A DNA stretch of 64,000 nt from Hydrogenophaga sp. BPS33 (GCF_009859475.1 NZ_CP044549.1:3658001-3722000); one strand, 5' to 3'. Shown: positions 51,099 through 59,989, numbered from the stretch's first letter. Translations and numbers: made by a program. Notes: generated by a model from the sequence alone, not told the origin.

Positions 51099-52049
51099 AT
51101 GCCCATGAGCGCTTCTGCCCGCCCCCTCTTGTTCGACGCCCACGCCCACCTGGTCGCCGACGACCAGACCGCCTACCCGCGCAAGCCGATGCAGCGCGCG
51201 GCCAACGCGCCGCCGCGCATGCCCGGCGTGATCGGCACGCCCGGTGGCCACCACGGTCCCAACCCCATCAATGAAGTGCCCGACGTGGCGCGCATGCTGG
51301 AGTGGATGAAAGAAGAAAACGTCGACGGCGCGGTGGCGGTGCAAAAGCGCATGATCTACCGCTACGACAACAGCTACATCCTGGACTCGTCGGACAAGCA
51401 CCCCGAGATCTTTTCCGCCGTGGTGATCCTCGATGCGGAAGATGCGGGCACCGCGCCCCTGGTGCGCCAATACATCCAGAACCACGGCCTGGCCGGTGTG
51501 CGCCTCTTTGGTGGCCGCGAGCCCGATGGCAGCATGCCCTGGCTCAACTCGCCCATGGCGCTCAAGACCTGGGAAGTGGCCAACGAGTTCGGCCTGGTGA
51601 TGAACCTGGAGGTGTTGTCCGTCGGCGGTGGCGGCCCGTCGGTCCCGGCGCTGATCGAGCTGACGAAGCAGTACCCCAACGTGAACATCGCGATCGACCA
51701 CCTGCTCGAACCCGAGATGGAAAAAAGCGGGCACTACGGCCTGGACGAGAACTTCGAAGCCCTCGTGCCCTGGAAGAACATCTCGTTCAAGTGGACGTCG
51801 ATCAACCTCGACATCTGCCGCGAGGAAGGCATTCCGGCCGACAAGGTGCTGCGCCGCGCGATCGACCTCTACGGCGCGGACCGCCTGATGTGGGGCTCGG
51901 ACATCGGCACCTCTTCCGGCACCTACAAGGACATGGTGCAGCGCGCGCTCGACTCCGCCGTGCTGCTCAACGATGACGAAAAGCGCGCCCTGTTCCACGA
52001 CACCGGCCGCCGCATCTTCCAGAAGGGCGGCAGCGGCCGCCGCGCCTGA
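51099..52049 (+). CDS. Amidohydrolase-family (amidohydrolase_2) hydrolase or decarboxylase
   Basis: The 316-residue protein has the metal-dependent TIM-barrel features of amidohydrolase 2: FDAHAHLVAD at the N-terminus (first metal His pair), AIDHLLEPEM in the middle and RLMWGSDIGTSSG near the C-terminus with the catalytic Asp. This group includes hydratases and decarboxylases of aromatic meta-cleavage pathways as well as lactonases. With a fumarase-type hydratase and an HpcH-type aldolase beside it, a role in opening or hydrating an unsaturated dicarboxylate is plausible. A second ATG two codons in is possible. Confidence 0.85.
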   Translation: MPMSASARPLLFDAHAHLVADDQTAYPRKPMQRAANAPPRMPGVIGTPGGHHGPNPINEVPDVARMLEWMKEENVDGAVAVQKRMIYRYDNSYILDSSDKHPEIFSAVVILDAEDAGTAPLVRQYIQNHGLAGVRLFGGREPDGSMPWLNSPMALKTWEVANEFGLVMNLEVLSVGGGGPSVPALIELTKQYPNVNIAIDHLLEPEMEKSGHYGLDENFEALVPWKNISFKWTSINLDICREEGIPADKVLRRAIDLYGADRLMWGSDIGTSSGTYKDMVQRALDSAVLLNDDEKRALFHDTGRRIFQKGGSGRRA

Positions 52050-52073
52050 AGGCAGGAAGCAGGACCCGCGACG

Positions 52074-52700
52074 ATGTCTGCAACCGGCTTCACCACCCTG
52101 GACGCCACCACCATGGACACGGCCACGGCCTACCGGCTGCTGGTCGGCGCCGTGGTGCCGCGCCCGGTGGCCTGGATCACCACGCGCGGCAAGGACGGCG
52201 TGGTCAACGCCGCGCCCTTCAGCTCCTACAACTACGTGGCCCACAGCCCGCCCATGGTGGCGGTGAACATCGGCACCAAGGACGGCCAGCTCAAGGACAC
52301 GGCGCGCAACATCGTTGAGACCGGCGAGTTCGTGGTCAACGTGGCCACGCTGGACACCATGGACCTGATGCACGGCTGCAGCGCCGATTACCCGTCAGAG
52401 ACCAGCGAGATCGAGGCCCTGGGCATCGAATTGCTGCCGGGCGAGCGCATCGCCGTGCCGCGCGTGGCGGCCTCACCGATCCAGATGGAATGCCGGCTCG
52501 AACGCGCCCTCACGCTCGGGCGTGGCCTGAACACGCTCTACATCGGTGAAGTGCTGCTGTTCCACCTCTCCTCCACCGTGTTCGACGGCCGCTACGTCGA
52601 CAGCGTGAAGATGCGCCCGATCTCGCGCCTGGGCGGCCCGCTCTACGCCGAGCTGGGCGAGCTGCACAACCGACCGCAACTGCAGAAGCCTCCGAAATAA
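52074..52700 (+). CDS. Flavin reductase-like FMN-binding protein
   Basis: The 208-residue protein has the flavin-reductase-like split barrel: VVPRPVAWITTRGKDGVVN followed by AAPFSSYNYVAHSPPMVAVN, the FMN-binding region, then GEFVVNVATLDTMDLMHGCS. Such proteins supply reduced flavin to monooxygenases or act on their own as reductases. No oxygenase partner gene is adjacent. It lies 24 bases after the amidohydrolase gene in the same operon. Confidence 0.85.
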   Translation: MSATGFTTLDATTMDTATAYRLLVGAVVPRPVAWITTRGKDGVVNAAPFSSYNYVAHSPPMVAVNIGTKDGQLKDTARNIVETGEFVVNVATLDTMDLMHGCSADYPSETSEIEALGIELLPGERIAVPRVAASPIQMECRLERALTLGRGLNTLYIGEVLLFHLSSTVFDGRYVDSVKMRPISRLGGPLYAELGELHNRPQLQKPPK

Positions 52701-52723
52701 CACCGCACCTCAGTGCCTCGACC

Positions 52724-53443
52724 ATGACCCAAGCCTACCAACTCGGCACCTTCGTCAAGACCGCCTCGCCTCACATCATCGAAGTGCTGGGCACCACGAA
52801 GCTGGACTTCGTGTGCATCGATGCCGAACACGCCCCCTTCGACCGCGCCACGCTCGATCTGATGGTGCTGGCCACGCGCGCCACCCACCTCAAGGCCTTC
52901 ATCCGCATCGCCGAGGTCAACCCGGCCGTGATCCTCTCGGCACTGGACATCGGCGCCGCCGGCATTCTGGTGCCCCACGTCGACAGCGCCGACGACGCGC
53001 GCAACGTGGTGGCCATGGCGCGCTACAAGGGTGGCGCGCGCGGCTACTCCAGTTCGCCCCGCTTCGCCGGTTACGGCAGCCTGGGCATGAAGGAGGCGCT
53101 GCGCATCGGTGACGAGGCGCAGGTGATCTGCCAGATCGAATCCGACGCCGCCGTGAAAGACGCCGAAGCCATCGCCGCCGTGCCCGGCGTGGGCGGCCTC
53201 TTCGTCGGCCGCGCCGACCTGGCCCTCTCCATGGGGCTGGACAACCCGCGCGAGCCGCGCGTGCTCGAAGCCACGCGCCATGTGCTCGCCGTCGCCCGCA
53301 AGGCCGGCATACGCGCGGGCATGTTCGTGGCCGGCAACGCCGAGCGCGACGAATTCGCCGCGCTCGGTGCCGACTGGTTCATCGTGTCGTCCGACCAGAC
53401 CCTGCTGCGCCAGGGCGCACAGGCGATCGCCCACGCGGCCTGA
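52724..53443 (+). CDS. HpcH/HpaI-family aldolase
   Basis: The 239-residue class II aldolase cleaves 2-oxo-4-hydroxy acids to pyruvate or a related oxo acid and an aldehyde. It has DFVCIDAEHAPFDRATLDLM (base and substrate site), LDIGAAGILVPHVDSADDAR, the metal-binding Glu in VICQIESDAAV and Asp in LFVGRADLALSMG. The position after a hydratase and amidohydrolase fits the last carbon-carbon cleavage of a catabolic pathway. Confidence 0.9.
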   Translation: MTQAYQLGTFVKTASPHIIEVLGTTKLDFVCIDAEHAPFDRATLDLMVLATRATHLKAFIRIAEVNPAVILSALDIGAAGILVPHVDSADDARNVVAMARYKGGARGYSSSPRFAGYGSLGMKEALRIGDEAQVICQIESDAAVKDAEAIAAVPGVGGLFVGRADLALSMGLDNPREPRVLEATRHVLAVARKAGIRAGMFVAGNAERDEFAALGADWFIVSSDQTLLRQGAQAIAHAA

Positions 53444-53465
53444 CCCACTTCATTCAGGAAACGCC

Positions 53466-54320
53466 ATGTCCTTGCTGCCTTCCCAACTCGCCACCTACGC
53501 CCGCCACCACGAGCAAACGCCGCGCGCCGTGCCGGGCGACAGCGCACCGGCGTGGATCACGCGCGGCGCCAACTTCGTCGTCGTGGTCTCGCGCGTGCAA
53601 ACGGGCGACACGCTGCAACGCGACAACCTCGACGAGTACGTGCTGCTGGTGCCCGACACCGCCGGCCTGTCGCTGCAGGTACAGGCCGGCGCCGAGTCGC
53701 TGCAGGCCGGCCCCGACAGCCTGACCATCGTGCCGCCCGGCCCGAGCACGCTGCGCGTACAAGGCGCGGGTCTGGTGGTGCGCATCTTCTCCAGCGATGT
53801 GAGCGACCTGGCGGCGCTGGCCGACAACCAGGCCACCTACGCCACGCCCAACCCCGATGCCGCGCCCCTGGTGGCCTGGCCCGAGCCCGTGGGCGGCTAC
53901 AAGCTGCGCCACTACCGCCTGGCCGACTACGTTGCAGAAGGCAGCCAGATGCGCATCTTCCGCACCCGCAAGCTGATGGTGAACCCGCTGCTCAAGCGCC
54001 CGGTGGCGCGCGACGTGCGCAAGCTCAGCCCGCACAGCCACACCGATTTCGAACAGGGATCGCTGGCACTGTCGGGCACCTATGTGCACCACCTGCGCTA
54101 CCCGTGGGGCCCGGACATGACCTTGTGGCAAGAAGACCAGGCCGAGGAAATGGGCAGTCCATCGCTGCTCGTGGTGCCGCCCAAGGTCGTGCACACCAGC
54201 CGCAACATTGATGCGCCCGGTGTGCTGGTGGACATCTTCGCGCCACCGCGTTGGGACTTCTCGAAGAAGGGTGTGGTCTGCAACGGCGACGAGTACCCGA
54301 TGCCGGCGGAGCAGGAGTGA
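53466..54320 (+). CDS. Cupin-like protein of unknown function
   Basis: The 284-residue protein appears to have two cupin-like barrels. The C-terminal one contains SPHSHTDFEQGSLALSGTYV with possible metal ligands and a second His in PPKVVHTSRN, while the N-terminal one lacks clear ligands. It starts with a CAGGAAAC site 22 bases after the aldolase stop and is the last gene of the operon. It may be an isomerase or dioxygenase-like enzyme, or an inactive sensor; sequence does not decide. Confidence 0.65.
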   Translation: MSLLPSQLATYARHHEQTPRAVPGDSAPAWITRGANFVVVVSRVQTGDTLQRDNLDEYVLLVPDTAGLSLQVQAGAESLQAGPDSLTIVPPGPSTLRVQGAGLVVRIFSSDVSDLAALADNQATYATPNPDAAPLVAWPEPVGGYKLRHYRLADYVAEGSQMRIFRTRKLMVNPLLKRPVARDVRKLSPHSHTDFEQGSLALSGTYVHHLRYPWGPDMTLWQEDQAEEMGSPSLLVVPPKVVHTSRNIDAPGVLVDIFAPPRWDFSKKGVVCNGDEYPMPAEQE

Positions 54321-54322
54321 AC

Positions 54323-54560
54323 ACCCCCTGCGCCGCTGACGCGGCTTCCCCTCTCTCTGGCGCGCCTTCGGCGCTTGGAGGGGGGACGACACCTTGGGCC
54401 GTCGTGCATGGGGAGCCCCCCCCCTGCGCTGCTCCGCAGCTTCCCCCCTCTCTGACGCGCCTTCGGCGCTTGGAGGGGGGACGACACCTTGGGCCGGCGG
54501 AGCCGTCCCTTGGTGTCTCTGGATGAAGGCACGTCTCGCCGGAGCCGTGCCTTAGCTCCC
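54323..54560 (+). repeat. GC-rich palindromic intergenic repeats, copies 2 and 3
   Basis: Two copies in tandem fill the gap between convergent genes. Each has the C-rich start, GCGCGCCTTCGGCGCTTGGA core and GGGGGGACGACACC tail; the second continues into a longer conserved tail with GGGCCGGCGGAGCCGTCCC. They match copies at 23466-23580 and, inverted, at 59990-60255. At this convergent point they could act as a bidirectional terminator. Nothing else is seen between 54321 and 54628. Confidence 0.78.
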
Positions 54561-54628
54561 TCGCCCCTCTGGGGAGAGGGCTGGGGTGAGGGGCACGCCA
54601 GAGACAATGCCCCTTTTCCCCCACGAAA

Positions 54629-55606
54629 TCACTCCACCTTGAACCCCGAAGCCTTGATCGGCGCTTCCCAGCGCTTGAGCTGAGCCGCCTGCACACTGGC
54701 CAGTTCCTGCGGACCGCCATGGTCCGTCACCAGCCCGGCGGCCTGAATCTTCTCGCGCACATCCGGCTGCGCCAGAACCTGCCCCACCGCGCGATCGATG
54801 CGGTTGACCGTGTCGACCGGCATGCCCGCCGGGCCGTACAGGCCGAAGAAGTTGTCGATCGCCAGGTTCACGCCGGCTTCCTGCAACGTCGGCACATCCG
54901 GCAATGCGGGCAGGCGTGTCTTGCCGGTCACCGCGACGATGCGCAGCTTGCCGGTGCGGTGCAGGTCGATGGTGGTGCTGGTGGGGCTGTCGATCATCAT
55001 CGGCACGTGCCCGCCAATCAGTTCCTGCTCGGCCTGCGGCCCGCCTTTGTAGGCCACGTGGGTGAGTTGCAGACCCAAGGTCTGCGCCAGCAGCAGGCCG
55101 GAGAAATGCGGCACCGAACCCGCACCCGAGGTGGCGTACATCGCCTTGCCCGGATTCGCCTTGGCCCAGGCGATCAAGCCCTTGAGGTCGGTCACCGGCG
55201 CGGCCGGGCCGACCGAGATCACGAAGCCCAGCGAAGTAACGCGAGACACCGGCGAGAAGTCCTTCACCGGGTTGTAGCCCAGCGTGCCCGGGTACAGCCA
55301 GGGAAAGATCACCATGGCGCCGCCAGCGGCCAGCACCAGCGTGCGGCCATCGGGCCGCGCGCGCTGCACCTCACCCAGCGCCACACGCCCGGTCGCGCCG
55401 GGCTTGTTCTCCACGATCACGTTCATGCCCAGCGGCTCCTTCAGCCGCTCGGCCAACAAGCGCGCCACCGCGTCCACCGAGCCACCGGGCGAGAAGCCCA
55501 CGAGGATGCGCATCGGCGCGCCGTCCTGCGCCAGCACAGGCAGGCTGCTCACGCTGGCGGCGGCCAGCGCCGCAAGGCGGGTGTTGAAGTGTCGTCGTTG
55601 CATCAT
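54629..55606 (-). CDS. Bug/TctC-family tripartite tricarboxylate receptor
   Basis: This 325-residue periplasmic receptor has a signal peptide of about 27 residues (ending LPVLAQ). Bug motifs are MRILVGFSPGGSVDAVARLL, VIVENKPGATGRVALGEV and ARPDGRTLVL. Two Met codons start the gene; the first overlaps the lyase stop. The gene follows a HAL/PAL-family lyase on the same strand, so it probably imports the lyase's substrate or a relative. The frame is open far upstream through the lyase gene, which is shadow only. Confidence 0.92.
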   Translation of the reverse strand: MMQRRHFNTRLAALAAASVSSLPVLAQDGAPMRILVGFSPGGSVDAVARLLAERLKEPLGMNVIVENKPGATGRVALGEVQRARPDGRTLVLAAGGAMVIFPWLYPGTLGYNPVKDFSPVSRVTSLGFVISVGPAAPVTDLKGLIAWAKANPGKAMYATSGAGSVPHFSGLLLAQTLGLQLTHVAYKGGPQAEQELIGGHVPMMIDSPTSTTIDLHRTGKLRIVAVTGKTRLPALPDVPTLQEAGVNLAIDNFFGLYGPAGMPVDTVNRIDRAVGQVLAQPDVREKIQAAGLVTDHGGPQELASVQAAQLKRWEAPIKASGFKVE

Positions 55607-57078
55607 CGTGCGTCTCCGGTAGTGGTTGGGGGAATTGAATCGAGTTGCCAGTCCAGCCTTTCCAGCGCCTCCAGCACCGGAGCGGGATGCGGCACGCGCT
55701 GCGCGCCGCCTGCGTGCGGCACGAGGCCCCGCACGAAGCCGTGCAGCTTCGAGGTGCCCGCGCCCAAACGCGGCGGCTGCCGCAGGTCCACGGCCTGCGC
55801 GGCCACCACGAGCTCGACCGCCAGGATGGACTTGCACAGCTGCGCCAGTTCCAACGTGCGGCGTGCGGCCAGGCTGGCCATGCTCACGCGGTCGAGATTG
55901 CCGTTGGAATGGCTGGAGCTGGGCAACTCGGTGACCACGGGTGCCGCGAGCAGACGCGCTTCGGCGGTGATGCCCTTGTGCACTTGGGCCATGCCGTTGA
56001 AACCAGGCAAGCCCACGTCGTCCTGCGCCAGAAGGCCCGAGTCCAGTCCGGACCAGAACGAGTCGACCAGCTTGGCCACGCGCTCGGTTGAACTGGTGAC
56101 CAGCGGCGCGATGCCCAGCCGCAACGTGTCGAGCGCCATCGAGAGCGCCAGCAGGTCGAAGTTGGCCACCGACACCAGGCGCTGCTCTTCGATGGACACC
56201 ACCGGGTTGTTCTGGCTCGCATTGAGCTCGATCGCGAACTGACCGGCCGCGAAGTCGTGGCTGTCGAAGGCATTGCCCAGCGTGATCGGCAGCGAGCGGA
56301 AGGCCAGCGGGTCCTGCAGGTGCCGGGGGCCGCCAGCGCTCATCAGGTGGCTGCCGTGCAACTGTGCGGCGATGGCTTGCGCCGCGCGCTGGAGCCCTTT
56401 GAATGGCCGCGAGCGCACGGCCACGTCGGACACGGGGGACGGGTTGGCGCCATAGCCCTCCATGCTGAGCGCCGCCGCCAGCGGCCACGACGCCAGGATG
56501 TTCCCAAGGTCGGCCATGGCCAAAGCCGCCAGTCCGATGGAAACAGGGCTGGAGTTGATCAGCGCAATGGTCTCGCCGGCGGCCAGTTCGGTGCCTGCAT
56601 ACAGATCGAGTGCGATGTTGGCCACCGCCGCCATGTCGCTCTCGCCGGTCGAGCCCCACAGGTGGACCTTGAATTCGCGCTGCGTGTTGAGCGCGTCGAC
56701 CAGAAGGTTCGCCAGCACAGGCCGAACACCCAGGCGGCCCGACGCCATGTTGTTGAGCATGACCACCAGCATGGCGCGCACCATCTCGCGCGAAGCCAGC
56801 GGCCCCATGCCCATGTCGTGCGTCTCCAGCAGGCGGCGGTTGAATTCCCCATAGCGGCGCGGATCGAGCGGCGTGCCGGTCTTGGTGGCGACGCTGCTGG
56901 TGACACCGTAGACCAGCTCGCCGCTGGCCACGATACGCTCGACCACGGCGCGAGACGCCTCCATGCGTGCGAGCGCGGCGGGCGCCAAGGCCACCGCCGC
57001 GCCATGACGGGCGATCTGCACGACATCGCGTGCGCTGAGGGTCTGGCCGTCGAGTTCGATCTGAGGAAGCGTCACCAT
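55603..57078 (-). CDS. HAL/PAL-family ammonia-lyase homologue with an altered MIO motif
   Basis: The 491-residue protein aligns with histidine and phenylalanine ammonia-lyases: YGVTSSVATKTGTPLDPRRY near residue 55, QNNPVVSIEEQRLVSVANFD near residue 305 and a family-like length. In true ammonia-lyases an Ala-Ser-Gly triad makes the MIO cofactor, within GSxGASGDL. Here that site reads GSTGESDMAAVA (near residue 145), so Ala and Gly are replaced by Glu and Asp. MIO formation by the known route is unlikely, so the protein may catalyse a different reaction or be inactive. It overlaps a Bug receptor gene and is divergent from a LysR-Bug fusion regulator. Confidence 0.8.
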   Translation of the reverse strand: MVTLPQIELDGQTLSARDVVQIARHGAAVALAPAALARMEASRAVVERIVASGELVYGVTSSVATKTGTPLDPRRYGEFNRRLLETHDMGMGPLASREMVRAMLVVMLNNMASGRLGVRPVLANLLVDALNTQREFKVHLWGSTGESDMAAVANIALDLYAGTELAAGETIALINSSPVSIGLAALAMADLGNILASWPLAAALSMEGYGANPSPVSDVAVRSRPFKGLQRAAQAIAAQLHGSHLMSAGGPRHLQDPLAFRSLPITLGNAFDSHDFAAGQFAIELNASQNNPVVSIEEQRLVSVANFDLLALSMALDTLRLGIAPLVTSSTERVAKLVDSFWSGLDSGLLAQDDVGLPGFNGMAQVHKGITAEARLLAAPVVTELPSSSHSNGNLDRVSMASLAARRTLELAQLCKSILAVELVVAAQAVDLRQPPRLGAGTSKLHGFVRGLVPHAGGAQRVPHPAPVLEALERLDWQLDSIPPTTTGDAR

Positions 57079-57153
57079 AAGTGGACGGCATTGGACACAC
57101 AATCCAGCGGTCTGCGAAGCAACTTTTCTTTGGCGATTTATTAGAAGAAGTTC

Positions 57154-58953
57154 ATGACCATTGCGTCTCAATACGTCTCTCTGCGCCAACTGCGCGTGCT
57201 GCTCTCGGTCGGCGAAACCGGCAGCTTCAGTGCCACGGCCAACGCCATCGGCCTGACGCAGTCGGCCGTCAGCCAGTCGTTGCGCACCCTGGAAGAAGCG
57301 CTGGAGATCCCGTTGGTGGACCGGACCACGCGGCAAGTGGTGCTGAGCGATGCGGGTCGGCGGCTGGTCGGGCCGCTGCGCGAGGCGCTCGACCATCTGG
57401 AGCGTGTGCTGTCACAAGCCAAGACCGAAGCCTCGGCCACGCGCGGCGTGGTGCGGCTGGCATGCAGCCAATCGGTCGGCGGCGACTTCCTGCCCGGGCG
57501 CATCACGGCGATGCAGCGCGCGTGGCCCGACATCCGGTTGCAGCTGCGCGAGCAGCCGCATGCCGATGTGCTGGAGGGCGTCATGCGCGGCACGGCCGAG
57601 CTCGGCCTCGTCGTGGGCGACGGCCTGCCCAGCGAGCTCAGCGGCACCGCCCTGCTCACCGAGCCCTACTTCGTGTATTGCAGCCTGCAGCACCCGTTCG
57701 CGCGCCGGTCGTATGTGAGCGCCGCATCGCTGCGCTACGAGAAATTGGTCCTTCTCGACGCATCGGCCGGGGGCCGGTTCCAGTTGGACCGCTTTCTGCA
57801 CACGCACGACGTCGCGACGGCAGAGGCGCAGGAGGTGACGCAAGTCGCGATGGCGATGGCCCTGGTGTCCGGGCAAGTCGGCGTGGCCGTGCTGCCCGGC
57901 GGCGACCATGCCACGTTGGCGCGCGCGGACGGGCCCGGCGTGAAAGCGATCCCGCTCACGCCTGGCTTCGAGCGCACGGTCTCGCTGGTCACGCGGCGCA
58001 ACACAGCGCTGTCTCCCGTGGTCGAACGGGCGGCGGGCGCGCTGGTCGACCCGAACGGGGGAACGAGCACCTCGTCGCGCCAGCGCACGACGCTGGTCGT
58101 TCCCTTCCATTCCAGCGGGCCGGCCGACCGCTTCGGCCGCAGCTTCGCCGTGGCGCTGGCCAAGGTGATGGGGCAGCCCGTGGATGTCGAAAATGTGATC
58201 GGCCTGGGCGGTGTGCTCGGGGTGCACCGGGTCACGCGTTCGGTGGCCGATGGCTGCACCATTGGCCTGGCCGGCACTGGCGCGACGGTGTTTGACCGCC
58301 TGCTGAACCAAGACGAATTGTTCGATGTCTTCAGCGACATCACGTGCCTGAGTGGCCTGGTCCGAATCCCCAACGTGCTGCTGGTGGGAAAACACGTGGC
58401 GGCCAGCACGCTCGCCGAACTCATCGCGCAGGTCCGGCTGCGCCCCGACGGTTTCACCACCGCGGCCATTGCCCGTGGGCCGCTCGCCGTGCTGCCCGAG
58501 CTGTTCCAGAAGCGCACCGAAACGCGCATGCTGTCGCGCCACTACGACGGACTGGTGCCTGCAATGGTCGACCTGGTGCGCGGCCGGCTCGACGTGTTGT
58601 TCGCGGAAGTGGGCGGAAGCGTGATGGACGCCATCCGCAGCCATGCCGTACAACCCTTGATGATCGCCGGCCACGACCGCGCCCACGGCCTGCCCGATGT
58701 GCCGACGGCGCCCGAGTGCGGCCTGCCCGACGTCGTGGCGGACGGCGGCTACTGTGTGGTGGCGCCGGCATCGTTCCCGGCCAGCAGGCAGAAGGCGCTG
58801 CAGGCGCAGATTCATGCGGCGCTGCGCTCGCCGGCCATCGTGGAAGGTTTCCTCAGCCAAGGGGGAACGCCCGACCTGCGAACGGGCGCCGAGTACATCG
58901 CCTATGTCAGGCACGAGCAGGAGCGCTGGGCGGCATTGCTCGGGAAAGCCTGA
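57154..58953 (+). CDS. LysR regulator fused to a Bug/TctC-type domain
   Basis: This 599-residue protein has two complete parts. Residues 1-295 are a LysR regulator: helix-turn-helix LLSVGETGSFSATANAIGLT then SQSLRTLEEALEIPLVDRTT, and an effector domain from about residue 98. Residues about 312-599 resemble Bug receptors: RTTLVVPFHSSGPADRFGRS, then GVHRVTRSVADGCTIGLAGT and HGLPDVPTAPECGLPDVVAD, without a signal peptide. The whole is one uninterrupted frame with even coding character, so it is not a sequencing join. It is divergent (75 bases) from the lyase-Bug receptor pair and presumably controls it. The Bug part may sense the imported ligand in the cytoplasm. Confidence 0.88.
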   Translation: MTIASQYVSLRQLRVLLSVGETGSFSATANAIGLTQSAVSQSLRTLEEALEIPLVDRTTRQVVLSDAGRRLVGPLREALDHLERVLSQAKTEASATRGVVRLACSQSVGGDFLPGRITAMQRAWPDIRLQLREQPHADVLEGVMRGTAELGLVVGDGLPSELSGTALLTEPYFVYCSLQHPFARRSYVSAASLRYEKLVLLDASAGGRFQLDRFLHTHDVATAEAQEVTQVAMAMALVSGQVGVAVLPGGDHATLARADGPGVKAIPLTPGFERTVSLVTRRNTALSPVVERAAGALVDPNGGTSTSSRQRTTLVVPFHSSGPADRFGRSFAVALAKVMGQPVDVENVIGLGGVLGVHRVTRSVADGCTIGLAGTGATVFDRLLNQDELFDVFSDITCLSGLVRIPNVLLVGKHVAASTLAELIAQVRLRPDGFTTAAIARGPLAVLPELFQKRTETRMLSRHYDGLVPAMVDLVRGRLDVLFAEVGGSVMDAIRSHAVQPLMIAGHDRAHGLPDVPTAPECGLPDVVADGGYCVVAPASFPASRQKALQAQIHAALRSPAIVEGFLSQGGTPDLRTGAEYIAYVRHEQERWAALLGKA

Positions 58954-58963
58954 GACAGGCGCT

Positions 58964-59971
58964 TCAGGGGTACAGGCCGGCGCCCTCTGCCCGCAAACAA
59001 GCCAGCGCAAACACCTCCTGCAGGCGCGGCACCGGTTGGCCCACCGCTTGCGCGCACTCGATCGGCGCGCCAAGAATGGCGTCGAGCTCCACGCTGCGAC
59101 CGGCCTCCAGGTCCTGCAGCATGGAGCTGCGGATGGCGCCGAGCTGGCGCGTCTGCGCCATGCGCTGTTCGGTCGTGGTGTCCAGCGTCAGGCCGAGGCG
59201 GCGGCCCAGCGCGATGCACTCCTCCATCATGGCCGCGAACAGGCTGCGCACGCCCGGGTCGTCGATCATGCGGTCGGTGGTCACGCCGGTCAGCAGGCTC
59301 AATGGGTTCGCGCAGATGTTGCCCAGCAGCTTGAGCCAGATGTCGACGCGGATCTGCGGGCTGGCCACCGCGCCCAGGCCCGCGTCGGCCAGCACACCGC
59401 TCCACAACGCGGCGCGTTCGCTCAAACCGCCACCGGGCTCGCCCAGTGCGAGGCGCGCGCCCGCGCTGTGCACCACCACCCCAGGCTCGGGGCAATGGCA
59501 CGAGGTCATGATCGTGCCGCCCAGCACGCGCGAGATGTCCACGGCGCGCTCGGTCTCGCCCAACGGGTCCACGCGCGCGAGACGCTGTCCTTCGAGGGCC
59601 TGCCCCGGCACCAGGAAGTACCACCAGGGCAAGCCGTTGTTCAGGGTCAGCACGGGTGTGTCGGCAGCGAGCATGGGGCCAAGCGTAGGCACCACCGTGG
59701 GCAAGGCCTGTGACTTCAGCGCGAGGATCACGAGATCTTGAGCGCCCATGGCCTGCGGCGTCGCTTCGGCGCGCACCTCGACACGTTGGGAGGCCTGGCC
59801 GCCCGTGGCATAGCGCAGGCCATGCGCACGCACCGCCTCCAGGGTAGCGCCGCGCGCCAGCAGCGTGACCTGGTGCCCCGCGAGCGCCAGGCGGGCCGCC
59901 ACATGGCCGCCGACCGCGCCGGCACCGACGATGCCGATGCGGCGGGGATGTGAGGTTGAGACGGAGTTCAT
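58964..59971 (-). CDS. Ketopantoate reductase-family (ApbA/PanE) NAD(P)-dependent reductase
   Basis: The 335-residue protein has an N-terminal Rossmann motif, RRIGIVGAGAVGGHVAARLA, then LVILALKSQALPTVVPTLGP and a C-terminal helical domain with DIWLKLLGNICANPLSLLTG, which carries the catalytic Lys of the family. PanE makes pantoate for coenzyme A, but paralogues within catabolic regions reduce other 2-oxo acids. Given its setting, the latter is more likely than housekeeping PanE. It converges on the LysR-Bug fusion gene with a 10-base gap. Confidence 0.85.
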   Translation of the reverse strand: MNSVSTSHPRRIGIVGAGAVGGHVAARLALAGHQVTLLARGATLEAVRAHGLRYATGGQASQRVEVRAEATPQAMGAQDLVILALKSQALPTVVPTLGPMLAADTPVLTLNNGLPWWYFLVPGQALEGQRLARVDPLGETERAVDISRVLGGTIMTSCHCPEPGVVVHSAGARLALGEPGGGLSERAALWSGVLADAGLGAVASPQIRVDIWLKLLGNICANPLSLLTGVTTDRMIDDPGVRSLFAAMMEECIALGRRLGLTLDTTTEQRMAQTRQLGAIRSSMLQDLEAGRSVELDAILGAPIECAQAVGQPVPRLQEVFALACLRAEGAGLYP

Positions 59972-59989
59972 GGATGAGGACTTTCAATG

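Noticed and set aside
54629..57100. Apparent fusion of an 823-residue protein containing the Bug receptor
   Set aside because: The first 500 residues are the shifted frame of the lyase gene. The real receptor starts at 55606 with its own signal peptide. The genuine fusion is the LysR-Bug gene at 57154.
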